Below are positions 27,984 through 37,525 of a stretch of 64,000 nucleotides of DNA, piece after piece. Source of the DNA: Streptomyces lincolnensis. Lineage in GTDB: Bacteria; Actinomycetota; Actinomycetes; Streptomycetales; Streptomycetaceae. The position numbers and the translations under genes were made by a program. The stretch lies in the NCBI RefSeq assembly GCF_021173675.1, contig NZ_JAIHON010000002.1:558001-622000 (forward strand), read 5' to 3'. The notes beneath the pieces are model-generated. The model had not been told where the DNA came from and ran no database searches. It was given only the letters and a program-made list of their open reading frames with translations. Positions within the stretch are counted from its first letter, which is position 1. Every line of letters begins with the position of its first letter.

Positions 27984-28760
27984 ATGACCGTGCGTACGCC
28001 GCTGATGGCGGGCAACTGGAAGATGAACCTCAACCACCTCGAGGCCATCGCCCACGTCCAGAAGCTCGCCTTCGCCCTGGCCGACAAGGACTACGACGCC
28101 GTAGAGGTCGCCGTCCTGGCGCCCTTCACCGACCTGCGCTCCGTGCAGACCCTGGTCGACGGCGACAAGCTCAAGATCAAGTACGGCGCCCAGGACATCT
28201 CGGCGCACGACGGCGGTGCCTACACCGGCGAGATCTCCGGCCCGATGCTGGCCAAGCTGAAGTGCACCTATGTGGCCATCGGCCACTCCGAGCGCCGCCA
28301 GTACCACAACGAGACCGACGAACTGGTCAACGCCAAGGTCAAGGCCGCCTACAAGCACGGCCTGACCCCGATCCTGTGCGTCGGCGAGGAGCTGGACGTC
28401 CGCGAGGCGGGCAACCACGTCTCCCACACCCTCGCCCAGGTCGAGGGCGGTCTGAAGGACCTCCCGGCCGAGCAGGCCGAGACCGTCGTGATCGCCTACG
28501 AGCCCGTCTGGGCCATCGGCACCGGCAAGGTCTGCGGCGCCGAGGACGCCCAGGAGGTCTGCGCCGCCATCCGCGGCAAGGTCGCCGAGCTGTACACCCA
28601 GGAGCTGGCCGACCAGGTCCGCATCCAGTACGGCGGCTCCGTGAAGTCCGGCAACGTCGCCGAGATCATGGCGCAGGCCGACATCGACGGTGCTCTCGTG
28701 GGCGGTGCGTCCCTCGATGCCGACGAGTTCGTCAAGATCGTGCGCTTCCGCGACCAGTGA
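27984..28760 (+). CDS. tpiA: Triosephosphate isomerase
   Basis: A 258-residue TIM-barrel isomerase interconverting dihydroxyacetone phosphate and glyceraldehyde 3-phosphate. GNWKMNL contains the catalytic Lys, IGHSERRQ the catalytic His, and [13 protein letters not shown] the catalytic Glu and start of loop 6. YGGSVKSGN and [10 protein letters not shown] form the phosphate site. It is 5 bp after pgk with an SD (GGAGG) inside the pgk end. A hairpin separates it from secG. Confidence 0.98.
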   Translation: MTVRTPLMAGNWKMNLNHLEAIAHVQKLAFALADKDYDAVEVAVLAPFTDLRSVQTLVDGDKLKIKYGAQDISAHDGGAYTGEISGPMLAKLKCTYVAIGHSERRQYHNETDELVNAKVKAAYKHGLTPILCVGEELDVREAGNHVSHTLAQVEGGLKDLPAEQAETVVIAYEPVWAIGTGKVCGAEDAQEVCAAIRGKVAELYTQELADQVRIQYGGSVKSGNVAEIMAQADIDGALVGGASLDADEFVKIVRFRDQ

Positions 28761-28794
28761 GTGTGCGGTAGGCGGGATCCGTCGTACCCTTGCG

Positions 28795-28819
28795 GGGGCA
28801 CGGCCCTGAGCTGTGCCCC
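28795..28819 (+). terminator. Hairpin between tpiA and secG
   Basis: A 10-bp stem with one G-U pair (28795-28804 with 28810-28819) and a 5-nt loop. It may be an attenuator, since secG starts only 37 bp later. Confidence 0.5.
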
Positions 28820-28855
28820 TGTCGTCCATCCAGATCCGAGGAAGTTGGTCCAGCC

Positions 28856-29092
28856 GTGGTTATGGGGTTCTCGATCGCCCTGATCGTCTTCAGCGGGCTG
28901 ATGATGCTGCTGGTGCTCATGCACAAGGGCAAGGGCGGCGGCCTGTCCGACATGTTCGGTGGTGGTATGCAGTCCTCCGTCGGCGGCTCCTCGGTCGCCG
29001 AGCGCAACCTCGACCGCATCACCGTGGTGGTCGGTCTGCTGTGGTTCGCGTGCATTGTCGTGCTCGGCCTCCTGATGAAGGTCAACAACTGA
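28856..29092 (+). CDS. secG: Preprotein translocase subunit SecG
   Basis: A 78-residue SecG with two hydrophobic helices (GFSIALIVFSGLMMLLVLM and VVVGLLWFACIVVLGLLM) flanking the loop KGKGGGLSDMFGGGMQSSVGG, which is the family hallmark. It forms part of the SecYEG channel in the cytoplasmic membrane. The GTG at 28856 is preferred over the ATG at 28862 because GAGGAAG lies 11 bp before it. Its place after tpiA is conserved in streptomycetes. Confidence 0.95.
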   Translation: MVMGFSIALIVFSGLMMLLVLMHKGKGGGLSDMFGGGMQSSVGGSSVAERNLDRITVVVGLLWFACIVVLGLLMKVNN

Positions 29093-29131
29093 TCGGCGTC
29101 GCACACGCAGCACGTCCATTCCGCACGTAAG

Positions 29132-29176
29132 GCCCCATGTTCGGTACGCGCAGCTGAGCGCGGCCTATCATGGGGC
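29132..29176 (+). terminator. Hairpin between secG and rbpA
   Basis: GCCCCATG (29132-29139) pairs with CATGGGGC (29169-29176). The 29-nt loop contains a second small stem, CGCGC with GCGCG. It may end the tpiA-secG message. Confidence 0.5.
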
Positions 29177-29211
29177 TTGCGTCTGTGTATGGGGGTTGTA
29201 ACTCCAATCAC

Positions 29212-29239
29212 TGGACGCGCGTTGGGCCTTACGTAGACT
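29212..29239 (+). promoter_or_regulatory. Candidate rbpA promoter
   Basis: TGGACG (29212-29217), a 16-bp spacer and TAGACT (29234-29239) resemble a HrdB promoter about 66 bp upstream of the rbpA GTG. A sigma-R site (GGAAT-N18-GTT) was looked for and not seen in good form. Confidence 0.45.
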
Positions 29240-29305
29240 GAGGCGCTCGCAGTGAAGCGAAACGCCGACTCGCTTTGCGGCACCATCACGCAGGGAGTTA
29301 CGACC

Positions 29306-29641
29306 GTGGCAAGTGGCAACGCGATCCGAGGAAGCCGGGTCGGGGCGGGGCCGATGGGCGAGGCCGAGCGGGGCGAGTCCGCGCCCCGGCTGCGCATCTC
29401 CTTCTGGTGCTCCAACGGGCACGAGACGCAGCCCAGCTTCGCCAGCGACGCGCAGGTTCCCGAAACCTGGGACTGCCCGCGCTGCGGCTTTCCGGCGGGG
29501 CAGGACCGGGACAACCCCCCGGACCCGCCACGCACCGAGCCCTACAAGACACACCTCGCCTACGTGCGGGAGCGGCGCAGCGACGCGGACGGCGAGGCGA
29601 TCCTCGCCGAGGCGCTCGCCAAACTGCGGGGCGAAATCTAG
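29306..29641 (+). CDS. rbpA: RNA polymerase-binding protein RbpA
   Basis: RbpA, 111 residues, binds the principal sigma factor and stimulates open-complex formation in actinobacteria. The GTG (MASGNAIRGSRVGAGPMGEA) has GGGAG 9 bp upstream. The metal-type motif is C-x3-H ... CPRCG in FWCSNGHETQ and WDCPRCGFPAG. The C-terminal sigma-interaction region is LRERRSD-like (YVRERRSDADGEAILAEALAKL). It is monocistronic, with its own promoter and a strong palindromic terminator. Confidence 0.97.
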   Translation: MASGNAIRGSRVGAGPMGEAERGESAPRLRISFWCSNGHETQPSFASDAQVPETWDCPRCGFPAGQDRDNPPDPPRTEPYKTHLAYVRERRSDADGEAILAEALAKLRGEI

Positions 29642-29650
29642 GAGTCGAGA

Positions 29651-29680
29651 CCGGCCGGGCGTCCGCGGATGCCCGGCCGG
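29651..29680 (+). terminator. Terminator after rbpA
   Basis: A 10-bp perfect stem (29651-29660 with 29671-29680); the 10-nt middle is itself nearly self-complementary. It begins 9 bp after the rbpA stop. Confidence 0.8.
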
Positions 29681-29828
29681 ATCCGTTCCGGCCCTGTGCC
29701 GGACTGGTTCGCGACCCGGGCGGCGGACCGCCCCGAGCCCTGTTCCGAGCTGCCCGGCCGCTGCTCGCGGACCGATTGTCAGTGGTGCCCTCTACGGTTT
29801 GCACATCGGGGAATCGTGAGGGGGAGCA

Positions 29829-31097
29829 GTGGCGGCGGTCGAGTCGGTGGACGGGCGTGCGCCCGCGTGGCGCGGGGGATTCGGGCGGTTGTGGGGTGCC
29901 GCGGTGCTCTCCAGCTTCGGCGACGCGCTGCGCAACTCCTCGCTGCCCCTGCTCGCCGCAACCCTGACGAACCGCCCGCTGCTCGTCGCCGCGGTCACCG
30001 CCTGCGGCTATCTGCCCTGGATCGTCTTCGGGCTGCTCGGCGGAGCCGTCGCCGACCGCGTGGACCAGCGGCGCGCGATGTGGACCGTGGACGCGCTACG
30101 AGGGCTGCTGGTCGCCTGCTTCGCAGTGGCCGTCGCCCTCGGACACGCCTCGATCGGCCTGCTGATCGCGCTGGCCTTCGCCCTGACCACCCTGCAGACC
30201 CTCTTCGACAACGCCTCCACCGCCCTGCTGCCCGCCCTTGTGGACCGCGCCGTGCTGGGCAGCGCGAACGCCCGCCTGATGACCGGCCAGCAGATCGCGG
30301 GCGGCCTGCTGGGCGCCCCCCTCGTGCCGCTGCTGCTGACGGCCGGCGCCGCCATGCCCTTCGTGGCCGACGCGGCGACCTTTCTCGCGGCCGCCGCCCT
30401 GATCGCGTCGCTGCGGACCGCCGGACCCGAGCGGAAGCCCCGACCGGCCGGGAGCACCCTGCGCCGCGAGATCGCCGAAGGACTGCGGGTCCTGGGACGG
30501 GACCGGGCCCTGCGCGGGCTGTGCGCCGCCACGGCCCTGTGCAATGTCGGCATGGGCGCCCTCATCGCCTGCCTGGTGCTCCTGGTCACCGGCTGGCTGG
30601 ACGCCGGCACGGCGGGATACGCGGCCGCCCTGACCGCGTACACGAGTGGTGGCCTGGCCGGGGGAGTGGCCGGCGGCCGGCTCGTCGCCCGGCTCGGGCG
30701 GGTGCGCGCGGTGCTGTTCGCCGGGACGGTGCAGATCGGTGCGCTGGTGGTCATGGGATCGGTGCGGCACATCGTCGCGCTGGTCGGGGCCATGGCCGTC
30801 TTCGGATTCATGGGCATGGTGTGGAACGTCAACACCAGGACGCTGATGCAGGAACGCGGTCCCGCCGAGATGCTGGGCCGGGTCAGCGCCGCCTTCCGGA
30901 CCCTGGCGGTCGCCGGAGCACCGGTGGGGGCCCTGCTGGGCGGTGTGGTCGCCACCGGCTGGGGGCTGAACACGCCGGCCCTGCTCGCGGCGGTCTTCTT
31001 CGTCCTGTCCGTCGCCTCGCTGATACCCGTGCTCCGGGCGGACGTATCTGTGGGTGCGTCCGAAGAGGGCACCACGACAGCTCAGGTCCCGCAGTGA
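29829..31097 (+). CDS. MFS transporter
   Basis: A 422-residue major facilitator with about 12 hydrophobic segments. The N-terminal helix region is [25 protein letters not shown], followed by the loop 2-3 motif [12 protein letters not shown] (motif A-like) and a second-half copy [12 protein letters not shown]. It belongs to the enterobactin-exporter/macrolide-efflux-like MFS group (MFS_3), whose members export small molecules; no substrate can be assigned. The GTG start has GGGGGAG 3-8 bp upstream. It lies between rbpA and pgi, not obviously in an operon. Confidence 0.9.
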   Translation: MAAVESVDGRAPAWRGGFGRLWGAAVLSSFGDALRNSSLPLLAATLTNRPLLVAAVTACGYLPWIVFGLLGGAVADRVDQRRAMWTVDALRGLLVACFAVAVALGHASIGLLIALAFALTTLQTLFDNASTALLPALVDRAVLGSANARLMTGQQIAGGLLGAPLVPLLLTAGAAMPFVADAATFLAAAALIASLRTAGPERKPRPAGSTLRREIAEGLRVLGRDRALRGLCAATALCNVGMGALIACLVLLVTGWLDAGTAGYAAALTAYTSGGLAGGVAGGRLVARLGRVRAVLFAGTVQIGALVVMGSVRHIVALVGAMAVFGFMGMVWNVNTRTLMQERGPAEMLGRVSAAFRTLAVAGAPVGALLGGVVATGWGLNTPALLAAVFFVLSVASLIPVLRADVSVGASEEGTTTAQVPQ

Positions 31098-31161
31098 TCA
31101 ACTACGTTGGGAACCGCAGCGGGACAGCAGGCACGGGTACGAAAGAAGGCTGAAGTCCGAC

Positions 31162-32817
31162 ATGAACGCAGACGGCCGTACCAGGCTCAACCAGACGCCC
31201 GAGTGGACCGCTCTGGCGAAGCACCGTGAGGAACTCGGCGAGGTGCGGCTGCGGGAGCTGTTCGCCGCCGATCCCGGGCGCGGTACCGGATACACCCTGC
31301 GGGTCGGCGACCTGCGGATCGACTACTCCAAGAACCTGGTCACCGACGAGACCCTGCGGTTGCTGCGCGAGCTGGCCGCCGCCACCGACGTGTTCGGGCT
31401 GCGGGACGCCATGTTCGCCGGCGAGAAGATCAACATCACCGAGGACCGGGCCGTCCTGCACACCGCGCTGCGTGCCCCGGCCAACGCGGTCATCGAGGTC
31501 GACGGCGCGAACGTGGTGCCCGAGGTGCACACCGTCCTGGACCGGATGGGCGCCTTCGCCGACCGGGTGCGGTCGGGCGAGTGGACCGGCCACACCGGCC
31601 GGCGGATCAGGAACGTCGTCAACATCGGCATCGGCGGTTCCGACCTGGGCCCGGCGATGGCCTACGAGGCCCTGCGGGCCTACACCGCACGGGAGTTGAC
31701 CTTCCGGTTCGTGTCCAACGTGGACGGCGCCGACCTGCACGAGGCCATCCGCGACCTGGACCCGGCGGAGACCCTGTTCATCGTCGCGTCCAAGACCTTC
31801 ACCACCATCGAGACCATCACCAACGCGACCTCGGCACGCTCCTGGCTGCTGGACGGGCTCGGCGGCGACGAGAAGGCCGTCGCCCGGCACTTCGTGGCGC
31901 TGTCGACCAACGCGCAGAAGGTCACCGGGTTCGGCATCGACGCGGACAACATGTTCGAGTTCTGGGACTGGGTCGGCGGCCGCTACTCCTTCGACTCGGC
32001 GATCGGTCTCTCCCTGATGATCGCCATCGGCCCGGACCGCTTCCTGGAGATGCTCGACGGGTTCCGTATCGTCGACGAGCACTTCCTCAACGCCCCCGCC
32101 GAGGACAACGCCCCGCTGCTGCTGGGCCTGCTGGGCATCTGGTACGGCAACTTCTTCGGCGCCCAGTCGCACGCGGTGCTGCCCTACAGCCACTACCTGT
32201 CCAAGTTCACCGCCTACCTCCAGCAGCTGGACATGGAGTCCAACGGCAAGTCGGTGGACCGGGACGGCAACCCGGTGGAGTGGCAGACCGGCCCGGTGGT
32301 GTGGGGCACGCCCGGCACCAACGGCCAGCACGCCTACTACCAGTTGATCCACCAGGGCACCAAGCTCATCCCGGCCGACTTCATCGGCTTCGCCCGCCCC
32401 GTCGACGACCTCCAGCCCGCGCTGGTGGCCCAGCACGACCTGCTGATGGCGAACTTCTTCGCCCAGACACAGGCCCTGGCCTTCGGCAAGACACCGGACG
32501 AGGTACGCGCCGAGGGTGTCCCGGAGGAACTCGTCCCCCACAAGACGTTCCGGGGCAACCACCCCACGACGACGATTCTGGCCAAGGAACTCACCCCGTC
32601 CGTCCTGGGCCAGCTCATCGCCCTCTACGAACACAGGGTCTTCGTCCAGGGCGCCGTGTGGAACATCGACTCCTTCGACCAGTGGGGCGTCGAACTCGGC
32701 AAGGTCCTCGCCAAGCGCGTCGAACCCGCCCTCACCCAGGGCGCGGAGGTGCCGGGGCTGGACGCGTCCACCAAGGCGCTGGTCGGTGCCTACCGGGAGC
32801 TGCGCGAGCGGCAGTGA
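31162..32817 (+). CDS. pgi: Glucose-6-phosphate isomerase
   Basis: A 551-residue PGI linking glycolysis and the pentose phosphate pathway. Signature 1 is [17 protein letters not shown] ([18 protein letters not shown]). The second block has [14 protein letters not shown] near residue 510. The central catalytic region is [45 protein letters not shown] and HPTTTIL are all present. The ATG at 31162 starts the usual N-terminus [15 protein letters not shown]. It converges with the pgl operon across a 15-bp perfect terminator. Confidence 0.98.
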   Translation: MNADGRTRLNQTPEWTALAKHREELGEVRLRELFAADPGRGTGYTLRVGDLRIDYSKNLVTDETLRLLRELAAATDVFGLRDAMFAGEKINITEDRAVLHTALRAPANAVIEVDGANVVPEVHTVLDRMGAFADRVRSGEWTGHTGRRIRNVVNIGIGGSDLGPAMAYEALRAYTARELTFRFVSNVDGADLHEAIRDLDPAETLFIVASKTFTTIETITNATSARSWLLDGLGGDEKAVARHFVALSTNAQKVTGFGIDADNMFEFWDWVGGRYSFDSAIGLSLMIAIGPDRFLEMLDGFRIVDEHFLNAPAEDNAPLLLGLLGIWYGNFFGAQSHAVLPYSHYLSKFTAYLQQLDMESNGKSVDRDGNPVEWQTGPVVWGTPGTNGQHAYYQLIHQGTKLIPADFIGFARPVDDLQPALVAQHDLLMANFFAQTQALAFGKTPDEVRAEGVPEELVPHKTFRGNHPTTTILAKELTPSVLGQLIALYEHRVFVQGAVWNIDSFDQWGVELGKVLAKRVEPALTQGAEVPGLDASTKALVGAYRELRERQ

Positions 32818-32822
32818 CGACG

Positions 32823-32855
32823 GGAGCCCGTACGGTCAAGGACCGTACGGGCTCC
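32823..32855. terminator. Bidirectional terminator between pgi and pgl
   Basis: A perfect 15-bp stem (32823-32837 with 32841-32855) with a 3-nt loop lies between the convergent genes and should stop transcription from both sides. Confidence 0.88.
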
Positions 32856-32875
32856 GCGGCCGGACATCCGGTGCG

Positions 32876-33658
32876 TCAGGACGACGCCGGTGGATACAGC
32901 GAGCGCGGCAGTTGGGAGGCCGCCGCCGTGTCCAGGAGCCACAGGGTGCGGGCGCGGCCGCGGGCGCCTGCTGCGGGGGCCTGGATCTCGCCCGCGCCGG
33001 AGAGGGCGATGGCGGCGGCGTTGGCCTTGTCCTCGCCGGCCGCGAGGAGCCAGACCTCGCGGGCGGCGCGGATCGCCGGGAGGGTGAGGGTGACGCGGGT
33101 CGGCGGGGGCTTGGGGGCGCCGTGGACGCCGACCACCGTGCGCTCGGTCTCCCGTACCGCGGGGAGCTCGGGGAAGAGCGAGGCCACGTGGGTGTCGGGG
33201 CCGACGCCCAGCATCAGCACGTCGAAGGTCGGCACCGCGCCATGGTTCTCGGGGCCCGCCGCCCGGGCCAGCTCCTCCGCGTAGGCGGCCGCGGCCGCGT
33301 CCACGTCGTCGCCGTGGGGACCGTCCGAGGCGGGCATGGCGTGCACGCGCTTGGGGTCCAGGGGCACCGCGTCCAGCAGGGCCTCGCGGGCCTGCGTGAC
33401 ATTGCGGTCCGGGTCGCCCTCCGGGAGGAAGCGCTCGTCGCCCCACCACAGGTCGAGGCGGCTCCAGTCGACGGCGTCCCGGGCGGGCGCAGCGGCCAGG
33501 GCGGCCAGCAGGCCGTTGCCGTTGCGGCCGCCCGTGAGGACCACCGACGCCGAGCCCCGGGAGGCCTGCGCGTCCACGATCTTGGTGATCAGACGGGCCG
33601 CGGCGGCCTGGGCCATCAGCTCCTTGTCGTGGTGCACGACCAGCTGGGGAGTGTTCAC
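32876..33658 (-). CDS. pgl: 6-phosphogluconolactonase
   Basis: A 260-residue DevB/Pgl-type lactonase, the second step of the oxidative pentose phosphate pathway. Family blocks are VVLTGGRNGNGLLAALA, LDLWWGDERFLPEGDPDRN, FDVLMLGVGPDTHVASLFP and a late sugar-binding stretch VTLTLPAIRAAREVWLLAAG. The GTG start overlaps the opcA TGA (GTGA). It is the last gene of the tkt-tal-zwf-opcA-pgl operon and ends at the bidirectional terminator shared with pgi. Confidence 0.95.
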   Translation of the reverse strand: MNTPQLVVHHDKELMAQAAAARLITKIVDAQASRGSASVVLTGGRNGNGLLAALAAAPARDAVDWSRLDLWWGDERFLPEGDPDRNVTQAREALLDAVPLDPKRVHAMPASDGPHGDDVDAAAAAYAEELARAAGPENHGAVPTFDVLMLGVGPDTHVASLFPELPAVRETERTVVGVHGAPKPPPTRVTLTLPAIRAAREVWLLAAGEDKANAAAIALSGAGEIQAPAAGARGRARTLWLLDTAAASQLPRSLYPPASS

Positions 33659-34833
33659 TTCGCCGCCGCCTTCTTCAGCGGGGCCGGCGCCGTCGCTTCC
33701 TTCGCGGGAGCTTTCGCAGCGGCTTCGACGGGAGTGTCGACCGCTTCTCCTCCGGCCGCTTCTCCTTTGGCCGGCGGTCCCTCCGGGGCCGGTTCGTCCG
33801 ACGCCGGTGACTCCTCGGCCCTGGCCACGGCGGCATCGGCCAGGGCGACCGCCTGCGCCGCCTTGGCGATCGCGGCCTCGGCGCCCCGGACCGCCGGAGC
33901 GGCACCGCTGGAGTTCAGCCGGTCCACTCCGAAACGCAACGCCGACGCGTACGTGTCGTCCGGGTCCAGCCGCCGCAGCTCCTCCGCGATCAGCTCGGCC
34001 GTCTCACGGCGCTTGAGCGCCACCGCACGGTCCGGCTGACCCTGGATGGACAGCGTGGCCAGCGAGCCGTCGGCACGGTCCAGGACGATCGGACCGCAGT
34101 CCGTGTCCATGCGGACGGCCGTAAGGCCGGGACCGCCGGACAGGGAGCGCTTGACCGGCACGTCCAGCCGGTCCGCGAGCCACATCGCGAGCAGCTCGCA
34201 GCTCGGGTTGAACTCCTCGCCCTCCACCTCGACGGCCTCGACCTCGCAGGTGACCTGGTCGAGAGCGGCCGCCAGCATCGAACGCCAGGGGGTGATCCGG
34301 GTCCAGGACAGATCCGTGTCCCCGGGCGTGTACGCGTCCGCGCGGGCACCGAGCTCCCGTACCGGCTGCTCGGAGGCGTAGGTGTCGGTGACCCGGCGCT
34401 GGGCCAGCGCGCCCAGCGGATCCTTCGCGGGGTCCAGGGGCGCGTTCACCGGCCACCAGACCACCACCGGGGCGTCCGGCAGCAGCAGCGGCAGGACGAC
34501 CGACTGGGCGTGGTCGGCGACCTCGCCGTAGAGCCGGAGCACCACCGTCTCGCCGGTGCCCGCGTCCGCGCCGACCCGCACCTCGGCGTCCAGCCGGGAC
34601 TGCGTACGGTCGCGGGGGGAACGCGAGACCCGCTTGATGACCACGAGCGTGCGCGAGGGGTGCTCGTGCGAGGCGTCGTTCGCGGCCTTCAGGGCGTCGT
34701 ACGCGTTCTCCTCGTCCGTGACGATGACCAGCGTGAGCACCATGCCGACGGCGGGTGTGCCGATGGCGCGGCGGCCCTTCACCAGCGCCTTGTTGACCTT
34801 GCTGGCCGTGGTGTCCGTGAGGTCTATCTTCAT
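33655..34833 (-). CDS. opcA: OpcA, glucose-6-phosphate dehydrogenase assembly protein
   Basis: A 392-residue OpcA homologue. In cyanobacteria and actinobacteria OpcA associates with G6PDH and raises its activity. Conserved regions include NAYDALKAANDASHEHPSRTLVV, VVWWPVNAPLDPAKDPLGALAQRR, DLSWTRITPWRSMLAAALDQ and FNPSCELLAMWLADRLDVPVKR. The last 65 or so residues are an Ala/Pro/Glu/Lys-rich low-complexity tail, dispensable in appearance. The ATG overlaps the zwf stop (ATGA), consistent with a 1:1 partnership. Confidence 0.96.
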   Translation of the reverse strand: MKIDLTDTTASKVNKALVKGRRAIGTPAVGMVLTLVIVTDEENAYDALKAANDASHEHPSRTLVVIKRVSRSPRDRTQSRLDAEVRVGADAGTGETVVLRLYGEVADHAQSVVLPLLLPDAPVVVWWPVNAPLDPAKDPLGALAQRRVTDTYASEQPVRELGARADAYTPGDTDLSWTRITPWRSMLAAALDQVTCEVEAVEVEGEEFNPSCELLAMWLADRLDVPVKRSLSGGPGLTAVRMDTDCGPIVLDRADGSLATLSIQGQPDRAVALKRRETAELIAEELRRLDPDDTYASALRFGVDRLNSSGAAPAVRGAEAAIAKAAQAVALADAAVARAEESPASDEPAPEGPPAKGEAAGGEAVDTPVEAAAKAPAKEATAPAPLKKAAAK

Positions 34834-36368
34834 GGCCGGCGCCAGCTCCGTCCGTCTCGCTCAAGCATTTCGTCGGCCTCGACGGGACCCCAGGTACCGG
34901 ACTGGTACTGGGCGGGCCTGCCGTTCTTGTCCCAGTACTCCTCGATCGGGTCGAGGATCTTCCAGGACAGCTCGACCTCCTCCGTGCGCGGGAAGAGGTT
35001 CGAGTCGCCGAGCAGCACGTCGAGGATCAGGCGCTCGTACGCCTCGGGCGAGGACTCCGTGAACGACTCGCCGTAGGCGAAGTCCATGGACACGTCCCGG
35101 ATCTCCATCGAGGTGCCAGGCACCTTGGAGCCGAAGCGGACCGTGACGCCCTCGTCGGGCTGGACGCGGATGACGATCGCGTTCTTGCCCAGCTCCTCCG
35201 TCGCCGTGTGGTCGAACGGGGAGTGCGGCGCCCGCTGGAAGACGACCGCGATCTCGGTGACCCGGCGGCCGAGCCGCTTGCCGGTGCGCAGGTAGAAGGG
35301 GACGCCCGCCCAGCGGCGGTTGTCGACCTCCAGCTTGATCGCGGCGTAGGTGTCGGTCTTGGAGCTGGCGTTGATCCCCTCCTCCTGGAGGTAGCCCACC
35401 GCCTTCTCGCCGCCCTGCCAGCCCTCCGCGTACTGGCCGCGCACGGTGTCCCGGCCCAGGTCCTTCGGCAGCCGCACCGCGCCGAGCACCTTGGTCTTCT
35501 CCGCCGCCAGCGCGTCCGCGTCGAAGGAGGCGGGCTCCTCCATCGCGGTGAGCGCCATCAGCTGGAGCAGGTGGTTCTGGATGACGTCACGGGCGGCGCC
35601 GATGCCGTCGTAGTAGCCGGCCCGGCCGCCGATGCCGATGTCCTCGGCCATGGTGATCTGCACGTGGTCCACGAAGGACCGGTTCCAGATCGGCTCGAAC
35701 ATCGTGTTGGCGAAGCGCAGCGCCAGGATGTTCTGGACCGTCTCCTTGCCCAGGTAGTGGTCGATGCGGAAGACCTGGTCCGGGGCGAAGACCTCTTCGA
35801 CGGTGGTGTTGAGCTCCTCGGCGGACTTCAGGTCGTGGCCGAAGGGCTTCTCGATGACCGCGCGCCGCCAGGAGCCGCTCGACTGGTCGGCCAGCCGGTG
35901 CTTCTTCAGCTGCTGGATGACCACGGGGAACGCGGACGGCGGCACGGACAGGTAGAAGGCGAAGTTGCCGCCGGTGCCCTGCGCCTTGTCGAGCTCGTCG
36001 ATGGTGTCGCGCAGCCGCTCGAAGGAGTCGTCGTCGTCGAAGGTGCCCTGGACGAAGCGCATCCCCTGGATGAGCTGCTGCCAGACCTCCTCGCGGAACG
36101 GCGTGCGGGCGTGCTCCTTGACGGCGTCGTGGACCACTTCCGCGAAGTCCTCGTTCTGCCACTCGCGCCGGGCGAAACCGACCAGCGAGAAGCCCGGTGG
36201 CAGCAGGCCCCGGTTGGCGAGGTCGTACACCGCGGGCATCAGCTTCTTTCGGGACAAATCGCCCGTGACGCCGAAGATGACCAGGCCCGACGGCCCCGCG
36301 ATACGCGGGAGCCGTCGGTCTGCGGGGTCACGGAGCGGATTCGCTCCGGCACCGGAAAGGGGGGACAA
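34830..36368 (-). CDS. zwf: Glucose-6-phosphate 1-dehydrogenase
   Basis: The entry enzyme of the oxidative pentose phosphate pathway, 512 residues. The NADP Rossmann motif is FGVTGDLSRKKLMPAVYDL, the active-site signature is RIDHYLGKE (about residue 200), and EKPFGHDL and the C-terminal SSPEAYERLILDVL block are present. I chose a TTG start at 36366-36368: GGAGGG lies 8 bp upstream and the resulting N-terminus (MSPLSGAGANPLRDPADRRL) looks like other streptomycete Zwf proteins. An upstream ATG would run through tal. It starts 4 bp before the tal stop codon's far side, so coupling with tal is likely. Confidence 0.95.
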   Translation of the reverse strand: MSPLSGAGANPLRDPADRRLPRIAGPSGLVIFGVTGDLSRKKLMPAVYDLANRGLLPPGFSLVGFARREWQNEDFAEVVHDAVKEHARTPFREEVWQQLIQGMRFVQGTFDDDDSFERLRDTIDELDKAQGTGGNFAFYLSVPPSAFPVVIQQLKKHRLADQSSGSWRRAVIEKPFGHDLKSAEELNTTVEEVFAPDQVFRIDHYLGKETVQNILALRFANTMFEPIWNRSFVDHVQITMAEDIGIGGRAGYYDGIGAARDVIQNHLLQLMALTAMEEPASFDADALAAEKTKVLGAVRLPKDLGRDTVRGQYAEGWQGGEKAVGYLQEEGINASSKTDTYAAIKLEVDNRRWAGVPFYLRTGKRLGRRVTEIAVVFQRAPHSPFDHTATEELGKNAIVIRVQPDEGVTVRFGSKVPGTSMEIRDVSMDFAYGESFTESSPEAYERLILDVLLGDSNLFPRTEEVELSWKILDPIEEYWDKNGRPAQYQSGTWGPVEADEMLERDGRSWRRP

Positions 36369-36372
36369 GAGA

Positions 36373-37491
36373 TCAGCCCTCCGAAGGGGCGAGGCGCTGA
36401 AGCTCGGCCTCGGTCGACTTGAGCAGGTCGTTCCAGGACGCCTCGAACTTCTCGACGCCCTCGTCCTCCAGGAGCTGCACCACGTCGTCGTACGAGATCC
36501 CGAGCTTCTCGACGGCGTCGAGCTCGGCACGGGCCTGCTCGTAGGTGCCGGCGACGGCGTTGCCGCGGATCTGGCCGTGGTCCTCGGTGGCGAACAGGGT
36601 CGCCTCCGGCATGGTGTTCACCGTGTTCGGCGCCACCAGCTCGTCGACGTACAGCGTGTCCTTGTAGGCCTTGTCCTTGACGCCGGTCGAGGCCCACAGC
36701 GGACGCTGCTTGTTCGCGCCCGCGTTCTCCAGCGCCGACCAGCGAGGACCGGCGAAGACCTCCTCGTACGCCTGGTAGGCGAGACGGGCGTTGGCGACGC
36801 CGGCCTTGCCGCGGGCGGCCTTGGCCTCGTCGGTGCCGAGCTTGTCGATCCGCTTGTCGATCTCGGTGTCCACCCGGGACACGAAGAAGGACGCCACGGA
36901 GTGGATCTTCGACAGGTCGAGACCCTTCTCCTTGGCCTTCTCCAGGCCGGACAGGTAGGCGTCCATGACCTCGCGGTAGCGCTCCAGCGAGAAGATCAGC
37001 GTGACGTTGACGCTGATGCCGAGGCCGATGGTCTCGGTGATCGCCGGCAGGCCCGCCTTGGTGGCCGGGATCTTGATGAGCGTGTTGGGGCGGTCGACCA
37101 GCCAGGCGAGCTGCTTGGCCTCGGCGACCGTCGCCTTGGTGTTGTGGGCCAGGCGCGGGTCGACCTCGATCGACACGCGGCCGTCCTGGCCGCCGGTGGC
37201 GTCGAAGACCGGCCGCAGGATGTCGGCGGCGTCGCGGACGTCCGCCGTGGTGATCATGCGGATGGCCTCTTCGACCGTGACCTTGCGGGCGGCGAGGTCG
37301 GAGAGCTGCTGGTCGTAACCGTCGCCCTCGGAGATCGCCTTCTGGAAGATCGACGGGTTGGTGGTGACGCCCACGACGTGCTGCTGGTCGAGCAGCTCGG
37401 CGAGGTTGCCGGACGTGATCCGCTTGCGCGACAGGTCGTCCAGCCAGATCGCGACGCCTTCTTCGGAGAGGCGCTTGAGTGCGTCTGTCAT
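36373..37491 (-). CDS. tal: Transaldolase
   Basis: A 372-residue transaldolase of the long bacterial type, transferring a dihydroxyacetone unit in the non-oxidative pentose phosphate pathway. [12 protein letters not shown] is the family signature near residue 38. The Schiff-base Lys lies in [15 protein letters not shown]. Later blocks [14 protein letters not shown] and [15 protein letters not shown] are present. The ATG at 37489-37491 has GGAG 11 bp or so upstream. It lies 34 bp after tkt and directly before zwf. Confidence 0.97.
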   Translation of the reverse strand: MTDALKRLSEEGVAIWLDDLSRKRITSGNLAELLDQQHVVGVTTNPSIFQKAISEGDGYDQQLSDLAARKVTVEEAIRMITTADVRDAADILRPVFDATGGQDGRVSIEVDPRLAHNTKATVAEAKQLAWLVDRPNTLIKIPATKAGLPAITETIGLGISVNVTLIFSLERYREVMDAYLSGLEKAKEKGLDLSKIHSVASFFVSRVDTEIDKRIDKLGTDEAKAARGKAGVANARLAYQAYEEVFAGPRWSALENAGANKQRPLWASTGVKDKAYKDTLYVDELVAPNTVNTMPEATLFATEDHGQIRGNAVAGTYEQARAELDAVEKLGISYDDVVQLLEDEGVEKFEASWNDLLKSTEAELQRLAPSEG

Positions 37492-37525
37492 GGAAAATGC
37501 ATCTCCTACGTGTCGTGTATCAGCG

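Noticed and set aside
29093..29305. Sigma-R promoter upstream of rbpA
   Set aside because: No GGAAT-N18/19-GTT was found; a HrdB-like pair fits better.
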